Shown piece after piece: positions 1 to 10,413 of a DNA stretch of 64,000 nucleotides (the first letter of the stretch is position 1; each line of letters starts with the position of its first letter). This stretch comes from Adiantum capillus-veneris (lineage: Eukaryota > Streptophyta > Polypodiopsida > Polypodiales > Pteridaceae), in NCBI GenBank assembly GCA_014529385.2, contig CM043956.1, forward strand, positions 84,435,721 to 84,499,720. Direction: 5' to 3'. The notes beneath the pieces are model-generated. The model saw nothing but the letters and a program-made list of their open reading frames with translations, was not told where the DNA came from and did not search any database. The position numbers and the translations under genes were made by a program.

Positions 1-151
1 ATGGAAAACTTGTACATGTGTGGAGGAGAGCACAGTTGTTGTGTTGGTTTAGACCCACTTGGCCATATAAGTATGCTTGATGCTTCAGAATTGCAAGTTC
101 ATGCTACCTCTACGTGACTCAAGTAGCAACATTGTTTGAGAGCTCAAAAAG

Positions 152-187
<36 letters not shown>

Positions 188-246
188 TGAGAATTGGAAT
201 AAAGGGAAGCCCAAATTTCTTGAGGATTGCTTTAGTCACATAGAGT

Positions 247-279
<33 letters not shown>

Positions 280-413
280 TGGAAATTAGAATGATACGGG
301 GAACAAAACTTTTGAGGATTGCATTAGTTACATTCTCTCATAGTGTACAATTGAAAGTATTCACAGGCGGAGGCCGGAACCTTTTGAAGAAGGACGTGGG
401 TCCAGCCAGTCTC
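1..413. repeat. Left part of duplicated block A with (GA)n tracts
   Basis: This 3' flank of the DUF241 gene recurs at 29516-29930 and, in part, at 28017-28320, with scattered substitutions. It holds (GA)n tracts near 152-183 and 249-272; in the other copies a (GT)n tract precedes the (GA)n. No coding potential is visible beyond antisense shadows. Confidence 0.85.
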
Positions 414-1460
414 TCAGGGGAGGGCGAGGAGAGAGAGGCGGAGCGCCACCAGGGCCTGGAAGAGGGAGGCCAGTTGCGAGCGGAGCGCGGTGACACACGC
501 TCGGGCTTCTTGCGAGCGCTTGTGCATGCTGTCGATTCTCTGCCTCAGATCCGCAGTTGTAGCCTGATCTGCATGAGCTGGTCCGGAGACGGTGGCGTAG
601 ATGGAGGCGGCGGCAGAGTGCAGCCCTTGAAGCTCGAAAAAGAGAGCGCTCATGTCCTCCTGCTTCAGGTCACGCTGCAGCTGCCACAGGGGCCCACCCC
701 ACATCGTTACCGTCGCTAGGCTACTGCCGCTCTTGCAGCTGGAGGCGACGATCTTGCAGGCGCTGCGGACGGCGCCAGATGATGATTTGAGGGGGGGAGC
801 GAAGGTTGCGATGGCGGAGGCCAGCACTAGCAGAGATATGAGCAAGGTGCCATCCAAGGCGTGATGGAGGGTCTGTGCTGCGGGATCACGTCGACAATTA
901 GATGCAGGTGCCAGCAGCTCGCGCTTGGCCGCCAGCAGCAAGGCCGCCTGCGCCTCTTTGATGGGCCTGTATTGGGCACTGCTGAGCGATTGAAGGCCAT
1001 CTAAGCACGGCCGCAGCCGCCGTGCTGCTGCCAGGCGACCAGCTGCTCTGGAGGCCTGTAATCCTCGGGCGCTCTGAATTAGCGCTGCCTGAAGGGAGCC
1101 AAGCTGGCGGTCCACGTCGTCTGCCATCTGCTTGAGAGAGGTGCAAGCGTCCAGCAAGCTCAGCATCTCATCGGCGCGCTGATTGGCCGGTGGAGTCGCA
1201 TGCGCATTCTTGAGAGCAGAGGCAAGAGCGGAGTGGGTGGAGAGCGTGCAGGCGCAGGCGTCCAGCAGCCAATTGAGATGCGCGCTTCCTCCCTGCAGCT
1301 GCAGCTGCCCGACCCGCTGTGCCAGGTCGGCATGGAAGCTGCCCATGAGTAGCTGCACGTCACCTGCACCTGCGCTTGCTGTTAGTTGAAGGGGGGCAGT
1401 GTTCTTCATGCGGAATGACTGTACTCTGGCCACCAAGGCCAGAAGGTTGCCAGCGCCCAT
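414..1460 (-). CDS. DUF241-family plant protein, 348 aa
   Basis: Single-exon ORF of 348 residues, intact from ATG to stop. The family assignment rests on layout seen by eye. Near residues 100-125 a LLDACTSLKQMADDVDRQL stretch matches the LLD-C-x-x-x-D / L-x-x-L-x-x-A pattern of the plant DUF241 family (PF03087). The C-terminus ends in an L-x-x-L-x-x-LFQALVALRLSLLAL helix, like the family's closing F-R-x-L-I-x-x-R-V-S-L-L-N motif. Length fits the family (about 300-400 aa). One hydrophobic stretch (LLISLLVLASAIATFA, around residue 210) could be membrane-associated. The function of the family is poorly known, so none is assigned. The region is GC-rich compared with its surroundings. A second copy at 29.9-31.3 kb is broken, making this the likely functional one. 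Confidence 0.75.
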   Translation of the reverse strand: MGAGNLLALVARVQSFRMKNTAPLQLTASAGAGDVQLLMGSFHADLAQRVGQLQLQGGSAHLNWLLDACACTLSTHSALASALKNAHATPPANQRADEMLSLLDACTSLKQMADDVDRQLGSLQAALIQSARGLQASRAAGRLAAARRLRPCLDGLQSLSSAQYRPIKEAQAALLLAAKRELLAPASNCRRDPAAQTLHHALDGTLLISLLVLASAIATFAPPLKSSSGAVRSACKIVASSCKSGSSLATVTMWGGPLWQLQRDLKQEDMSALFFELQGLHSAAASIYATVSGPAHADQATTADLRQRIDSMHKRSQEARACVTALRSQLASLFQALVALRLSLLALP

Positions 1461-1561
1461 TTTTCTGCTGATCTTATCGACTACAAGGCTACAAGCTGAT
1501 GATGATGATGATGATTCTGCTCAACGCGGTGCTTGGGAAAACTGGTTCATCAGCACACACA

Positions 1562-1569
1562 TTTATATA
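1562..1569 (-). promoter_or_regulatory. Candidate TATA box for the DUF241 gene
   Basis: TATATAAA on the minus strand, about 100 bp upstream of the ATG at 1460. Position and sequence suit a plant core promoter, but no transcript evidence is available. Confidence 0.4.
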
Positions 1570-1918
1570 CCTAAGTAATGGTGTGCTAGCTCCTTATAAT
1601 TAGTAAAGGTGAAGGCTGGCTCCACCCTTTTGCTTGTGTGTATGCTTTAGTCATCTTGCTCTGGATTTCAGTCGATCCTCTTTACGTGATTTCACCCATG
1701 TGCGAATTCTTCTGCTCACTCACGCCCATTGCATTTCCAGATTTTGTTTTTAAAACCTTGTCCAAAGTGTATACACAACGGATTTGTTTTCCCATATGCC
1801 AAAAATAATAAAGGGCACTAATATTCTCTACCTATCATGAACTTTCCATCTCAAAAGGCAAGGCCCCATCCTACTAAGCTACTCTCTTTTGTTTCTTGAG
1901 AGGTGTCCTCCCCCTTCC

Positions 1919-1991
1919 TCTCTCTCTCTCTCGTCTCACTGCTTACCTCTTCTCTTCAGGCAATCCTCTCTCTCTCTCTCACTCACTCACT

Positions 1992-2027
<36 letters not shown>
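1919..2027. repeat. (CT)n and (CA)n microsatellites
   Basis: CT runs at about 1919-1931 and 1967-1981 are followed by an uninterrupted (CA)n from 1993 to 2027. The ORF that crosses them is only a repeat translation. Confidence 0.95.
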
Positions 2028-2029
<2 letters not shown>

Positions 2030-2065
2030 GATCCTAAAAGTCTTAATGCTTTTCTCTTGATGAAT

Positions 2066-2345
2066 TTTGCATGTGATACTTCTTTTGCTTAATTTTTTAC
2101 ACCTAAAGTGATTGCACTACTTACTTTTAGTGTGAGTAACTTAGAATATTTTAATCTAATACTTTCTTTAAGGCCGATGGACTTGAAGACATGCGTCACC
2201 ATATCCCGTGACTAATTTTGCATGTGATTCTTCTTTTGTTTTTTCTACACCTAAAGTGAATTGCACTACTTAGTTTTAGTGTGAGTAAAGAATCTTTTTA
2301 CGTGAACAAAGAATCCAACCGTTGTAAAAGATCTAAGATATTGAA
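2066..2345. repeat. Units of a ~147-bp repeat family
   Basis: A unit starting TTTTGCATGTGATACTTC and ending near CACCATATCCCGTGACTAA runs from about 2066 to 2213 and starts again at 2214, where only its first part is kept. Similar full or partial units occur near 2553-2712, 3327-3420, 8620-8766, 8767-8913 and 31496-31590. Confidence 0.8.
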
Positions 2346-2552
2346 TGTCCTAATTGAGCTCTTAATTAGACCAAAGGGCCTATAAGCATTTAAACTTGTA
2401 AAGACCGCTGTTTGTTTCCACTTTTTGTTAAGCTTTTTCTTCATCTGTTCTTCTACTCCCCCCCTTAGGCTTAAAGTGCATGTATATTTGACTAGCCAGA
2501 AAAAAAATCTCACAAGTATTAAAAGTCTTAATGCTTTTCTCGTTGTGATGAA

Positions 2553-2712
2553 CTTTGCATGTGATTCTTATTTTGATTTTGTACATGTGGAGTGATTGCA
2601 CTACTTAGTTTTAGTGTGAGTAAATAATCTTTCAATGTGAACAATTTGCACACATGGAGTGATTGCACTAGTTAGTTGTAGTGTGAGCAAAGAATCTTTT
2701 AATATGAACAAA
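2553..2712. repeat. Partial ~147-bp repeat units
   Basis: Two truncated units follow each other. Both contain the core GATTGCACTA followed by a GTTTTAGTGTGAG-like stretch. Confidence 0.7.
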
Positions 2713-3330
2713 GAATTTGATCTGTTGCAATATCTAAGATACTGAATCTCCTAATCAAGCTATTAAGTAGACCAAAGGGCCTATTTAAAGCTGATCCCAT
2801 CATCCCAAATCCTAGATTGCACCCTTTGCTACATAGTACTAGCTTTGTATGATCATCATGCTTTATGTTCAATGTCAAACTGAGAATGCCATGCAAAGAG
2901 AATTCTTATGCACTATTTTTCCAAGGTAAGGCAAGGTCTACTGTTCATGAAGACAAAAGCTCGCCCTCTAGATGGCTTGAACTCAATATCTTTTTTTTTT
3001 CCGATTGGTACTCTAACAAACCTTTTCTAAACACTTGGAGAACCTACTCATGGAAAATTTTAATGGTAAAATTGAATGTATACTTTGAAAGTTTTTACTC
3101 TAGATTTTGTAAGTTTCACCTTTAAATCTATAATTATAGGTAAATTTCAAAATTTGTAGGTGGGACTCCACTAAACCTAGGTTTGTTTGCGTTCCAAAAG
3201 CAAGTCTATGTCATGGTGGAAACGTTTTTTGCTAAGTTATGAACGATGACATGAGTTTTTTATGTGAATTATCTCTCTCCCCAAAACTATACATATGTTA
3301 ATGCTTCCTATTGCTTTACCCTATTTTTTG
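2684..3330. repeat. Tandem duplication, first copy
   Basis: About 650 bp repeated at 3392-3526 plus 7036-7560; the second copy is split by the LTR element at 3527-7035. Shared landmarks are the GACCAAAGGGCCTATTTAAAG segment, CCCTTTGCTACATAGTACT and the TGGCTTGAACTCAATATC segment followed by a T run. Confidence 0.85.
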
Positions 3331-3526
3331 CATGTGATACTTCTTTTGCTTTTCTACACCTAGAGTGAATTGCACTACTTATAAGTTTTAGTGTGAGTAA
3401 AGAATCATTTAATGTGAACAAAGAATTTGATCCGTTGTAAGATCTACAATATTGAATCTCTTAATCAAGCTATTAATTAGGCCAAAGGGCCTATTTAAAG
3501 ATCCCATCATCCCAAATCCTAAATTG
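3327..3526. repeat. Tandem duplication, second copy, left part
   Basis: Matches the first copy up to CCCAAATCCTAAATTG, where the LTR element begins. The first copy reads straight through this point (AGATTGCACCC), giving the empty site. Confidence 0.8.
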
Positions 3527-3703
3527 TGTTAGGTAAAGGAGGTGTGCCTCACTGTGTTTTGCCCGTGTCTGTCGGCCGCTCACATTTATCTCCTTATTCT
3601 TTATACATACAAAGAATAAGGAGCTCTCACTCATTCTCACATTGTTTTCATACAGTGAGATTTGGGAGCTCCACCCACATCCTGTGTTCTCTCTCTCTCT
3701 CTC

Positions 3704-3762
<59 letters not shown>

Positions 3763-3788
3763 ACATGCACCACATTCGTGCACTCACA
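3527..3788 (+). repeat. 5' LTR
   Basis: TG...CA bounded. It contains an imperfect palindrome around TTATTCTTTATACATACAAA and a (CT)n tract at about 3691-3757 close to the LTR end. Confidence 0.85.
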
Positions 3789-3790
3789 AT

Positions 3791-3802
3791 TGGTATCAAA
3801 GC
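3791..3802 (+). promoter_or_regulatory. Primer-binding site (tRNA-iMet type)
   Basis: TGGTATCAAAGC starts two bases after the LTR end. It is one base from the common plant copia PBS TGGTATCAGAGC. Confidence 0.85.
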
Positions 3803-5494
3803 TTTGGCGACGCACGTGCGACGGCTTCCGGGAGAGACGAAAGTGACAGAGCTCGGCTATGGCAGCTTGAGCTCGACGGCGGTGGATACGGCTCGACGGT
3901 GGAAGATCTCAGCTAGCTATGTAAATTCAGCTTGTGTAGCAAGCCATTGCTGAATTTTGCAGAGAAAGAGCACAAACAAGAAGTGTTGCAGCTCGTTTTT
4001 GCTATTTTTGGCTCCCGAAACAGTGTTTTTTGCATATGTCCGTCACATGGAGTCGAATGGATATGATCCACGAGTTTAGATTTTGGTTTTGACACATTCC
4101 GGACGTGATGGTGATGTCCATTTTTTTGAAATTCTGCTCTGAATTATAGCAAGTGTAACAGTAGTAAGTTTTTGGTATTTCTCTCACACCCGGACTCGGA
4201 TACATGTGATCTAGGAGTCTACCCTGAGGTTTTGGTACGTTCCGAACGTGCTGGTCATATTAAAAATTTGAAATTTTGAGCACTAAATTTTTTGCTGCAG
4301 CTTGTCAACAATCTCGACATATCGAGGTTTTGCAGTTTGATTTTTACAGTGTAGAGAGTGATGCCGTTTGCATCTTTGGCTATGTATGGCACACTGTGGT
4401 GCTATTTGAGAGAGAATTCACCTTGTTTTTGTGTATGAAAGTGATAGTTTCAGATGTGACTTTCGGATCGTCACACACGTAGATGCGGTTTTATGCGCAT
4501 TGTTTAACTGTGTGAGACATTTTAGAGAGCTTTTTTAGCACGGTTTTGTGCAGTTTCATGCTATGTATGTATGATGCAGATACAACTTGAGCTAGCCATA
4601 GCTCACAGTAGAGCAGGTCTACAGGTTTGCAGTGTTTTTTGGATAGGTACACGTCCATAGAGCTACTCGGTGAGCTAGTTTGCCACGCATTTGGCATTGC
4701 ATGTAAACCATTTAGGATTTTTCTATTGAGATAGTGTCTATTGTCATGCGTATTTGGTGAGATTTTTTTTTCTCAATTTTCAAGAAAAACTCTACCGGAT
4801 TTTTCTCAAGATTTCTTTCCATGGTTTATGCGTATTCACAATTTGCTCTTTTGATGGTTTAGTGGTCGAGTTGACTCCCACTCTTGACTCCCACTCTGTT
4901 AGTTATTTACAGTTTTTTTGGCTTGTGATTTGCCTTGAGTTTTCACTCATTTTTCAAAGGAAATTCTGTTCATTTTTTCCTGTCTTCTCACCATAAAAGT
5001 TTGCAGCGTTATGCCATCTTGTACAGTGGTCGATATATTCCCACTTTGAAAGTGATCGAGTGTTTACTCTCACTTTTGATAGGTTCTGTCAATTTGAACA
5101 CGGTTTGGCATTCTTGTACCCACTCTCGCAGGAGTGAGGATTAGCATATGCTTGTGTGCCTAAAGACAGATAGTCACAGATTTCACAGGTTTTTGTAAAT
5201 AATTGGAGGTAGTTTCTCTTGTGAGACGTATTTTGAGCTAGTTTGCTCTCTACTTGCGTATATGGTTATGTGCTTTACGCTCGGTTGAGCAGTTTGTCCC
5301 AGTTTATGTTTGCAGAGTTTGCAAATTATGGAGTTGTTTTATACATATGTGAGCATTGCTTTTGAAGCGATTGATCATGCTTTTAAGCATCGTGTAGTGG
5401 TCGAGTTACCTCCCACTTTGTTTACCATAGTTTTGACATGGATATGGAGACGCTTCAGGTTAGAGGCAGTTCTCGCTCACGATCGCGATTGACA

Positions 5495-6330
5495 TGTTGG
5501 CACTGTGGCCACAATGGGCATATTAGGCGTCATTGCTTCAGGCATATGAGGTAGCGGAAGAGGCAGATGCATGGTGCTACTATGAGGACATATGTTAGAG
5601 AGTATGGATGTGACGAGCATGTCACTTTTGAGTTTAGCTTGCCTTGAGACTACTTTGTGTCTTGGGATAACACATTGTCTACGCGTTTTCTACTAGACAA
5701 GCATGCAGGTTTTTACGTGACGCTACGTCGTGATTCGTTTTCTCTTTCTCTAGTGGGAGACTTGGTTATGTGTAGTTTGCTGATGGTTCACCATATGACA
5801 TAGAGGGTGCTGGAGATGTATGCATGCCTTTACCTAGCGCTGCATTGCTTATGCTACGAGATGTACGTTATGTACTAGGACTTAGCCAGAGTCTCATTTC
5901 AGTGCGTCAATTGTTGCAGAGTACTGGAAATTATACACTGCTTGGAGAGCAGACATTTCAGATACATAGGGGATCGTGATAGCCAAAGGTGCTAGGAGTG
6001 ATCCGGTATACCCTTTGCATATTTCTGACACACGAGATGGTGTAGTCTCTGTGTATTTGCTGCCATGTTTAGAGCAAGAGACGAGGCATGTCTCTTTTGC
6101 GGATGTCCTACATGGAGAGCAAATTTTGTCTTGTGGTGTCGTTCACGCAGATAGTGGTATCTCTCGGGATGCACAGCTTGGTCAGTCATCAATTGAGGTG
6201 ACATCAATTGAGCCACATACCAGTGCATTGTTCTATGATGCATCTGATACGTTTAAGGACGGTAGTGTCCTTCAGATAGCTGTGTGTGATTGCAGTGGTG
6301 CTGATTTTTCAATTTTGTAGTCATTCTCAG
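5495..6330 (+). pseudogene. gag zinc knuckle and pre-integrase remnant
   Basis: 5495-5536 encodes a perfect CX2CX4HX4C knuckle (CWHCGHNGHIRRHC). Around 5830-5975 the reading LRDVRYVLGLSQSLISVRQL matches the copia gag-pre-integrase region. It continues after frame breaks into a Y-P-L-H stretch near 6010 that resembles the family's ...LYPL segment. Stops and frame changes separate these pieces, and no enzyme core follows. The 114-aa and 102-aa ORFs further on are unrecognised residue of the same element. Confidence 0.75.
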
Positions 6331-6774
6331 TAGATATGCGTTTGCTAGATGATGATGCATAGTCAGGTGGTTCCTGATGAGGATGCATATGGCATTGAGG
6401 TTGCTGACAACAGGGATAGGTTGGTACACATAATGCATGTTTTTTTGTCTTTCGGGTCTCTCATGTCTGACCTTTTGGTCTCTAGATCTGATCTTGCTTA
6501 TGCGGTTGGTGCATTTGCAATGGGATTTGTCAGTTGTGAGATAAATGACACTAGCATTGTGCATTGTGGATCCATGCAGGTCGTCTCACTCAATACCTGC
6601 ATTAGGAGTGTCATCATAGCTCTAGCCCAAGTGGTATGCATGTTGCATTTACACTAGAGCGGTTATAGAGCGAGCCAGTGGGCATAGGTTGAGAGCCGTC
6701 TTCTCTCAGCTTTTGTATATACTAGTTGTAGGCTAGTCTTCTTGCCACTTATCGGCACACAGCCTGCAGTGGGA

Positions 6775-6942
6775 GAACCTAAAGGCAATGTGCCTTACCG
6801 TGCTTTGCCCGTGTCTATCGGCCAGTGTCCGACTACCCACATTTATCTCCTTATTCTTTATACATATAAAGAATAAGGAGCTCTCATTCATTCTCACATT
6901 GTGCTCATACAGTGAGATTTGAGAGCTTCACGCACATCCTAT

Positions 6943-6997
<55 letters not shown>

Positions 6998-7035
6998 CTC
7001 ACTCTCCGCACACGCACCCCATTCGTGCACTCACA
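6775..7035 (+). repeat. 3' LTR
   Basis: Aligns with 3527-3788, including the palindrome and a (CT)n tract at about 6944-6996, and ends CTCACA. Its first bases have diverged (no clear TG). A purine-rich GTGGGAGA tract just before it is the likely polypurine tract. Confidence 0.8.
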
Positions 7036-7560
7036 GAATGCACCCCTTGCTACATAGTACTAGCTTTGTATGATCATCATGCTTTATGAACAATGTCAAC
7101 TGAATGCCATACAAAGAGAATCTTATTGCACTAGTATCCCAAGGTAAGGCAAGGTCTATAAAGACAACAGCTCACCCTCTAGATGGCTTGAACTCAATAT
7201 CTTTTTTTTTGTTATTGGTACTCTAACAAAACTTTTCTAAACACTTGGAGAACCTACTCATGGAAAGTTTTAATGGAAAAATTGACTATATACTTTGAAA
7301 ATTTTTACTCTAGATTTTGTAAGTTTCACCTTCAAATCTATACTTATAAGTAAATTGCAAAATTTGTAGGTGGGATTCCACTAAACATAGGTTTGTCGGC
7401 CTTCCAAAAGCAAGTCTATGTCATGGTGGAAACCTTTTTTCCTAAGTCTTGAACAATGACATAATTTTTTAATGTGATTTTTCTCTCTACCCAAAACAAC
7501 CATTAGTTTTGCAATGGTTATTTATACATATGTTAATGCTTCCTATTGCTTCTCTAAACG
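7036..7560. repeat. Tandem duplication, second copy, right part
   Basis: Resumes the duplication split by the LTR element, starting at TGCACCCCTTGCTACATAG and running parallel to about 2822-3330. Confidence 0.85.
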
Positions 7561-8169
7561 AAAGAATAATGAGCATCTTTTTGTGAGCTCGACAGATGAG
7601 AGCAAGAGCCACCCTTTAAAGATGCCAAAATGAGATGCCAAGCGACCCAATTAAAGAGAAAATCCTAAAGTTGTAAAGGCCCCCCTACAAAAGGGATTCT
7701 TTTTATCATTTGTAAGGGATTTTTGGAGCCCTTTTGAAGTTGGTAGAGTATGAGTTTTTGATAGGGGGTGTGCCTGTCAAACCTTTGTGTGTTTTTTCAT
7801 GAGAATGGACATTGTGATGGCATTGCAAGCTCTGTAAGTGTTTTCTTGAAGCAATATCAAGCCATTGCTGCCTCATTTTGTGTCATTTCCCCTTTCCGCC
7901 CTTCCCTTTCTCCTGCTCTTGTGGTATCCCGTGGTGCTAACAATGCGGATGTGTATGCCCCACCCCCCTCCCCGCCCCGGATAGGAAATGTTTGGTATAA
8001 GAGAGTGAGATTGAGCGTTGGTGTGTGTGTGTGTGTGTGTGTAAGGGTTGAGACTAACTGTGGCAGTGTGTGTGTTGTATAGTGGTCTTGCTGAGTGTGT
8101 GAGCATTGAGAAGTGTGCAGACAGTGGTCTGCTAGTATCAATTCGTTTTATTTTATATGAGATGCTTTT
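7561..8169. other. Non-coding stretch with (GT)n
   Basis: No gene recognised. It contains a (GT)n tract at about 8023-8042 within a G/T-rich segment. Overlapping ORFs here are low-complexity. Confidence 0.6.
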
Positions 8170-8617
8170 GATCAAAATATGATTCAGTACCTCGATCTTT
8201 TGATCTTAATATGGTCTTTTGACCTAGTGGGCAAAGTAGTTCTACTTTTGGGGTATATACCCACTTGAAATGGCACAACCTGGAGTATGGATACAATGGC
8301 ATTTGGGTTTTGAGTCTTAACATTGGTTCTTTGTGCTCTAGTGTATACTACACTCTTCCGTGGTATCTTACTGGTTTTAGGTGTTGAAATTAAAAGACTC
8401 TTTTTGGAATGGACTATACATAGACTTTTTTCGAGAATTTTTTTTTGGCACCATTTGACTCATCAAAGACCTATATAGTCAAAACCAGAAAATACCTCAC
8501 AAAATGATGGGTATAAAAGACACAAAATGAATTATGAGAAAAAAATGAGAATAAAGACACTGAATCAGAAGGGGTGGTGGCCTTTTGATCATAATTTATT
8601 TGTACAAATAACTATTT
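8170..8617. repeat. Arm of a dispersed inverted repeat (partner 15170-15612)
   Basis: About 440 bp is repeated in reverse complement at 15170-15612 with moderate divergence. Landmarks are the AAGATCGAGGTACTGA / GATCTTTTGATCTTAATATGG end and the CAAAATGATGGGTATAAAAG segment. Confidence 0.85.
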
Positions 8618-8619
8618 AG

Positions 8620-8913
8620 AGTTAATTTTGCATATGATACTTCTTTTGCTTTTCTACACATAGATTGAATTGCACTACTTAGTTTTAGTGTGAATAAAGA
8701 ATCTTTTAATCTAATACTTTCTTTAAGGATGCTGGACATGAAGACATGCATCACCATATCCCGTGACTAATTTTGCATGTGATACTTCTTTTGCTTTTCT
8801 ACACCTAGAGTGAATTGCACTACTTTGTTTTAGTGTGAGTAAAGAATCTTTTAATCTAATACTTTCTTTAAGGCCGATGGACTTGAAGACACCCATCACC
8901 ATATCCCGACTTG
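8620..8913. repeat. Two tandem ~147-bp repeat units
   Basis: 8620-8766 and 8767-8913 are adjacent, nearly full-length units of the family seen at 2066-2213. Both end CATCACCATATCCCG. Confidence 0.85.
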
Positions 8914-8981
8914 GGGTAGAAAGATGCAAATCCATACGAAACCCTAGTAGAGAGAACATCGTCACTAGAATAGCTAGGGAA

Positions 8982-9078
8982 GCTCGAAGAAGGGGCGGCG
9001 TAGATCCAACAACTCGAGTAGTTGGGAAAGCTCGCAGAAGGGGCGGTGCAAATCCAACAACTCGAGTAGATGGGAAAG
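8982..9078. repeat. 48-bp tandem repeat, two copies
   Basis: Two copies of a 48-bp unit centred on AGAAGGGGCGG and ATCCAACAACTCGAGTA. The 113-aa ORF across it shows the same unit as a 16-residue repeat (ARRRGG-x-PTTRV). No homology is recognised, so it is treated as a repeat rather than a gene. Confidence 0.8.
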
Positions 9079-9167
9079 CATGGATGATTTTAACTTACAA
9101 AGTCTGCAGTATTTATGTTCTTGTGTTTGTGTCTACATTGATTTTCCACTATGCAAACACATGGTTA

Positions 9168-9499
9168 CCAACCTGAGAAGCCACATCATGCTCAACCAAT
9201 TCCATAGCACCACAGTAAGTAGGCAAAAAGAAAGCCCACACTCTTTACTTTCTCATACACACACAATACGCAAAACAAGGCTAAGTGAGGGGAGAAAGAA
9301 ATCCTCACCTCCTTTTATAGAAAGTCCAACAGGTGGAGGCGTCAAATAATGCCAAGTTTTGAAGATCTCCCACATGATCTACACATTCAGTCCAACCCGA
9401 AACTTCAAGGCTCAAGAACGTAAGAGGTGGCTACCATGTTATTTATTGTACTGGTTAAGTTAAGAGAGAGCTAGAGTGTCATAAATCATGAGCAAGCAT

Positions 9500-9500
<1 letters not shown>
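9168..9500. repeat. Dispersed direct repeat (partner 16108-16440)
   Basis: About 330 bp shared with 16108-16440 in the same orientation. Landmarks are CCATAGCACCACA, ACAAGGCTAAGTGAGGGG and CCAACAGGTGGAGG. Both copies run into a microsatellite. Confidence 0.85.

Positions 9501-9560
<60 letters not shown>
9501..9560. repeat. (GT)n-(GA)n microsatellite
   Basis: GT repeats change directly into GA repeats, the same compound order as at about 28164-28254 and 29648-29724. Confidence 0.95.
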
Positions 9561-9565
<5 letters not shown>

Positions 9566-10413
9566 GTAGCGGATGTCATTATGTACTTGAATTACCAGTG
9601 GGTCGTAGAATCCTACAAATAGAGAGTTAGTGAGTGGCAAGGTAGTCACCCTGTGAAGGGTGGAGCCCTATGTAGGCCAAAAAGCCCAGCCCCTTAAGAA
9701 GGCATTAGTCCCACAAGGGGTTCCAGGGGGTTAGACTCTGTGCTTATAAGGGCAGTAGGCTATAGGTGGCCTAGTGTTAAATGCCAAAGCCATGGATAGG
9801 TCACCCTAGGGGGTTTAAGTGAGAAAAATCCCACATTATGGATGTAATTTTGTTAATTGACCAAATTTAGTGATTAAGTACCTCAAAAGAGGCAACCAAC
9901 AAGATAAAAAAATATACGTTATACAAGCATAGCAGTACCTCAAGGTCAAAATATCCCATTTTTGGAGAGAGAGAGTTGTGAGGGCATGGTCAAAAGGTAA
10001 TTCACATATGAGTACGTGAGTGTGTGTGGGTGGATGGTAATGGACGAGGCTACATTTAGTTACTAGCAGTACTTGTGTGTGTGTGTGTGTGTGTGTACCC
10101 ACCCTATCCCAGGCGCCATACACAATGGGTCGACAGTAGGCCCATTGTGTATGGGCCTACTACCTAATTAAATAAATGAGGTTTGTGAGAATAAATCCTA
10201 AGCCAATCCTATTAGTTTGTGAAATAGCCTTTGTGACAATATTAATTAGGTCATTTCTTTTGAAGCCAATGAGTCAGAATTTTTGAATGAGATGTTTGAT
10301 GTCTTCTAACACAAAAAAGTAGTTAGAAGAGGAATATAAGATCATGTAAAGAAGACTAATACATGTGTTAAGTGCAGCTTTATGTGGTTGGTTACTCATT
10401 TTCTTGATAAATT
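9561..10413. other. Non-coding stretch
   Basis: No gene recognised. It holds a (GT)n tract at about 10073-10096 and a short palindrome around TAGGCCCATTGTGTATGGGCCTA at 10136-10158. Confidence 0.5.

Larger units (their letters stand above)
3527..7035 (+). mobile_element. Decayed, internally deleted copia-type LTR retrotransposon
   Basis: Two similar LTRs of about 262 bp flank a 3-kb interior. The 5' LTR begins TGTTAGG and ends CTCACA, followed directly by a primer-binding site. The five bases before (AATTG) and after (GAATG) are each one change from GATTG in the uninterrupted paralogous site, so this is a mutated TSD. The interior keeps a gag zinc knuckle and a copia-like pre-integrase stretch but no recognisable integrase core, reverse transcriptase or RNase H. 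It is therefore a non-autonomous derivative. Confidence 0.85.

Noticed and set aside
279-719. 146-aa plus-strand ORF over the DUF241 gene, and its twin at 29779-30249
   Set aside because: Antisense shadow of a GC-rich coding region; no family signature of its own.
8835-9176. 113-aa ORF with ARRRGG repeats as a gene
   Set aside because: It spans the boundary of two unrelated repeats, and its repeat is a simple 48-bp duplication.
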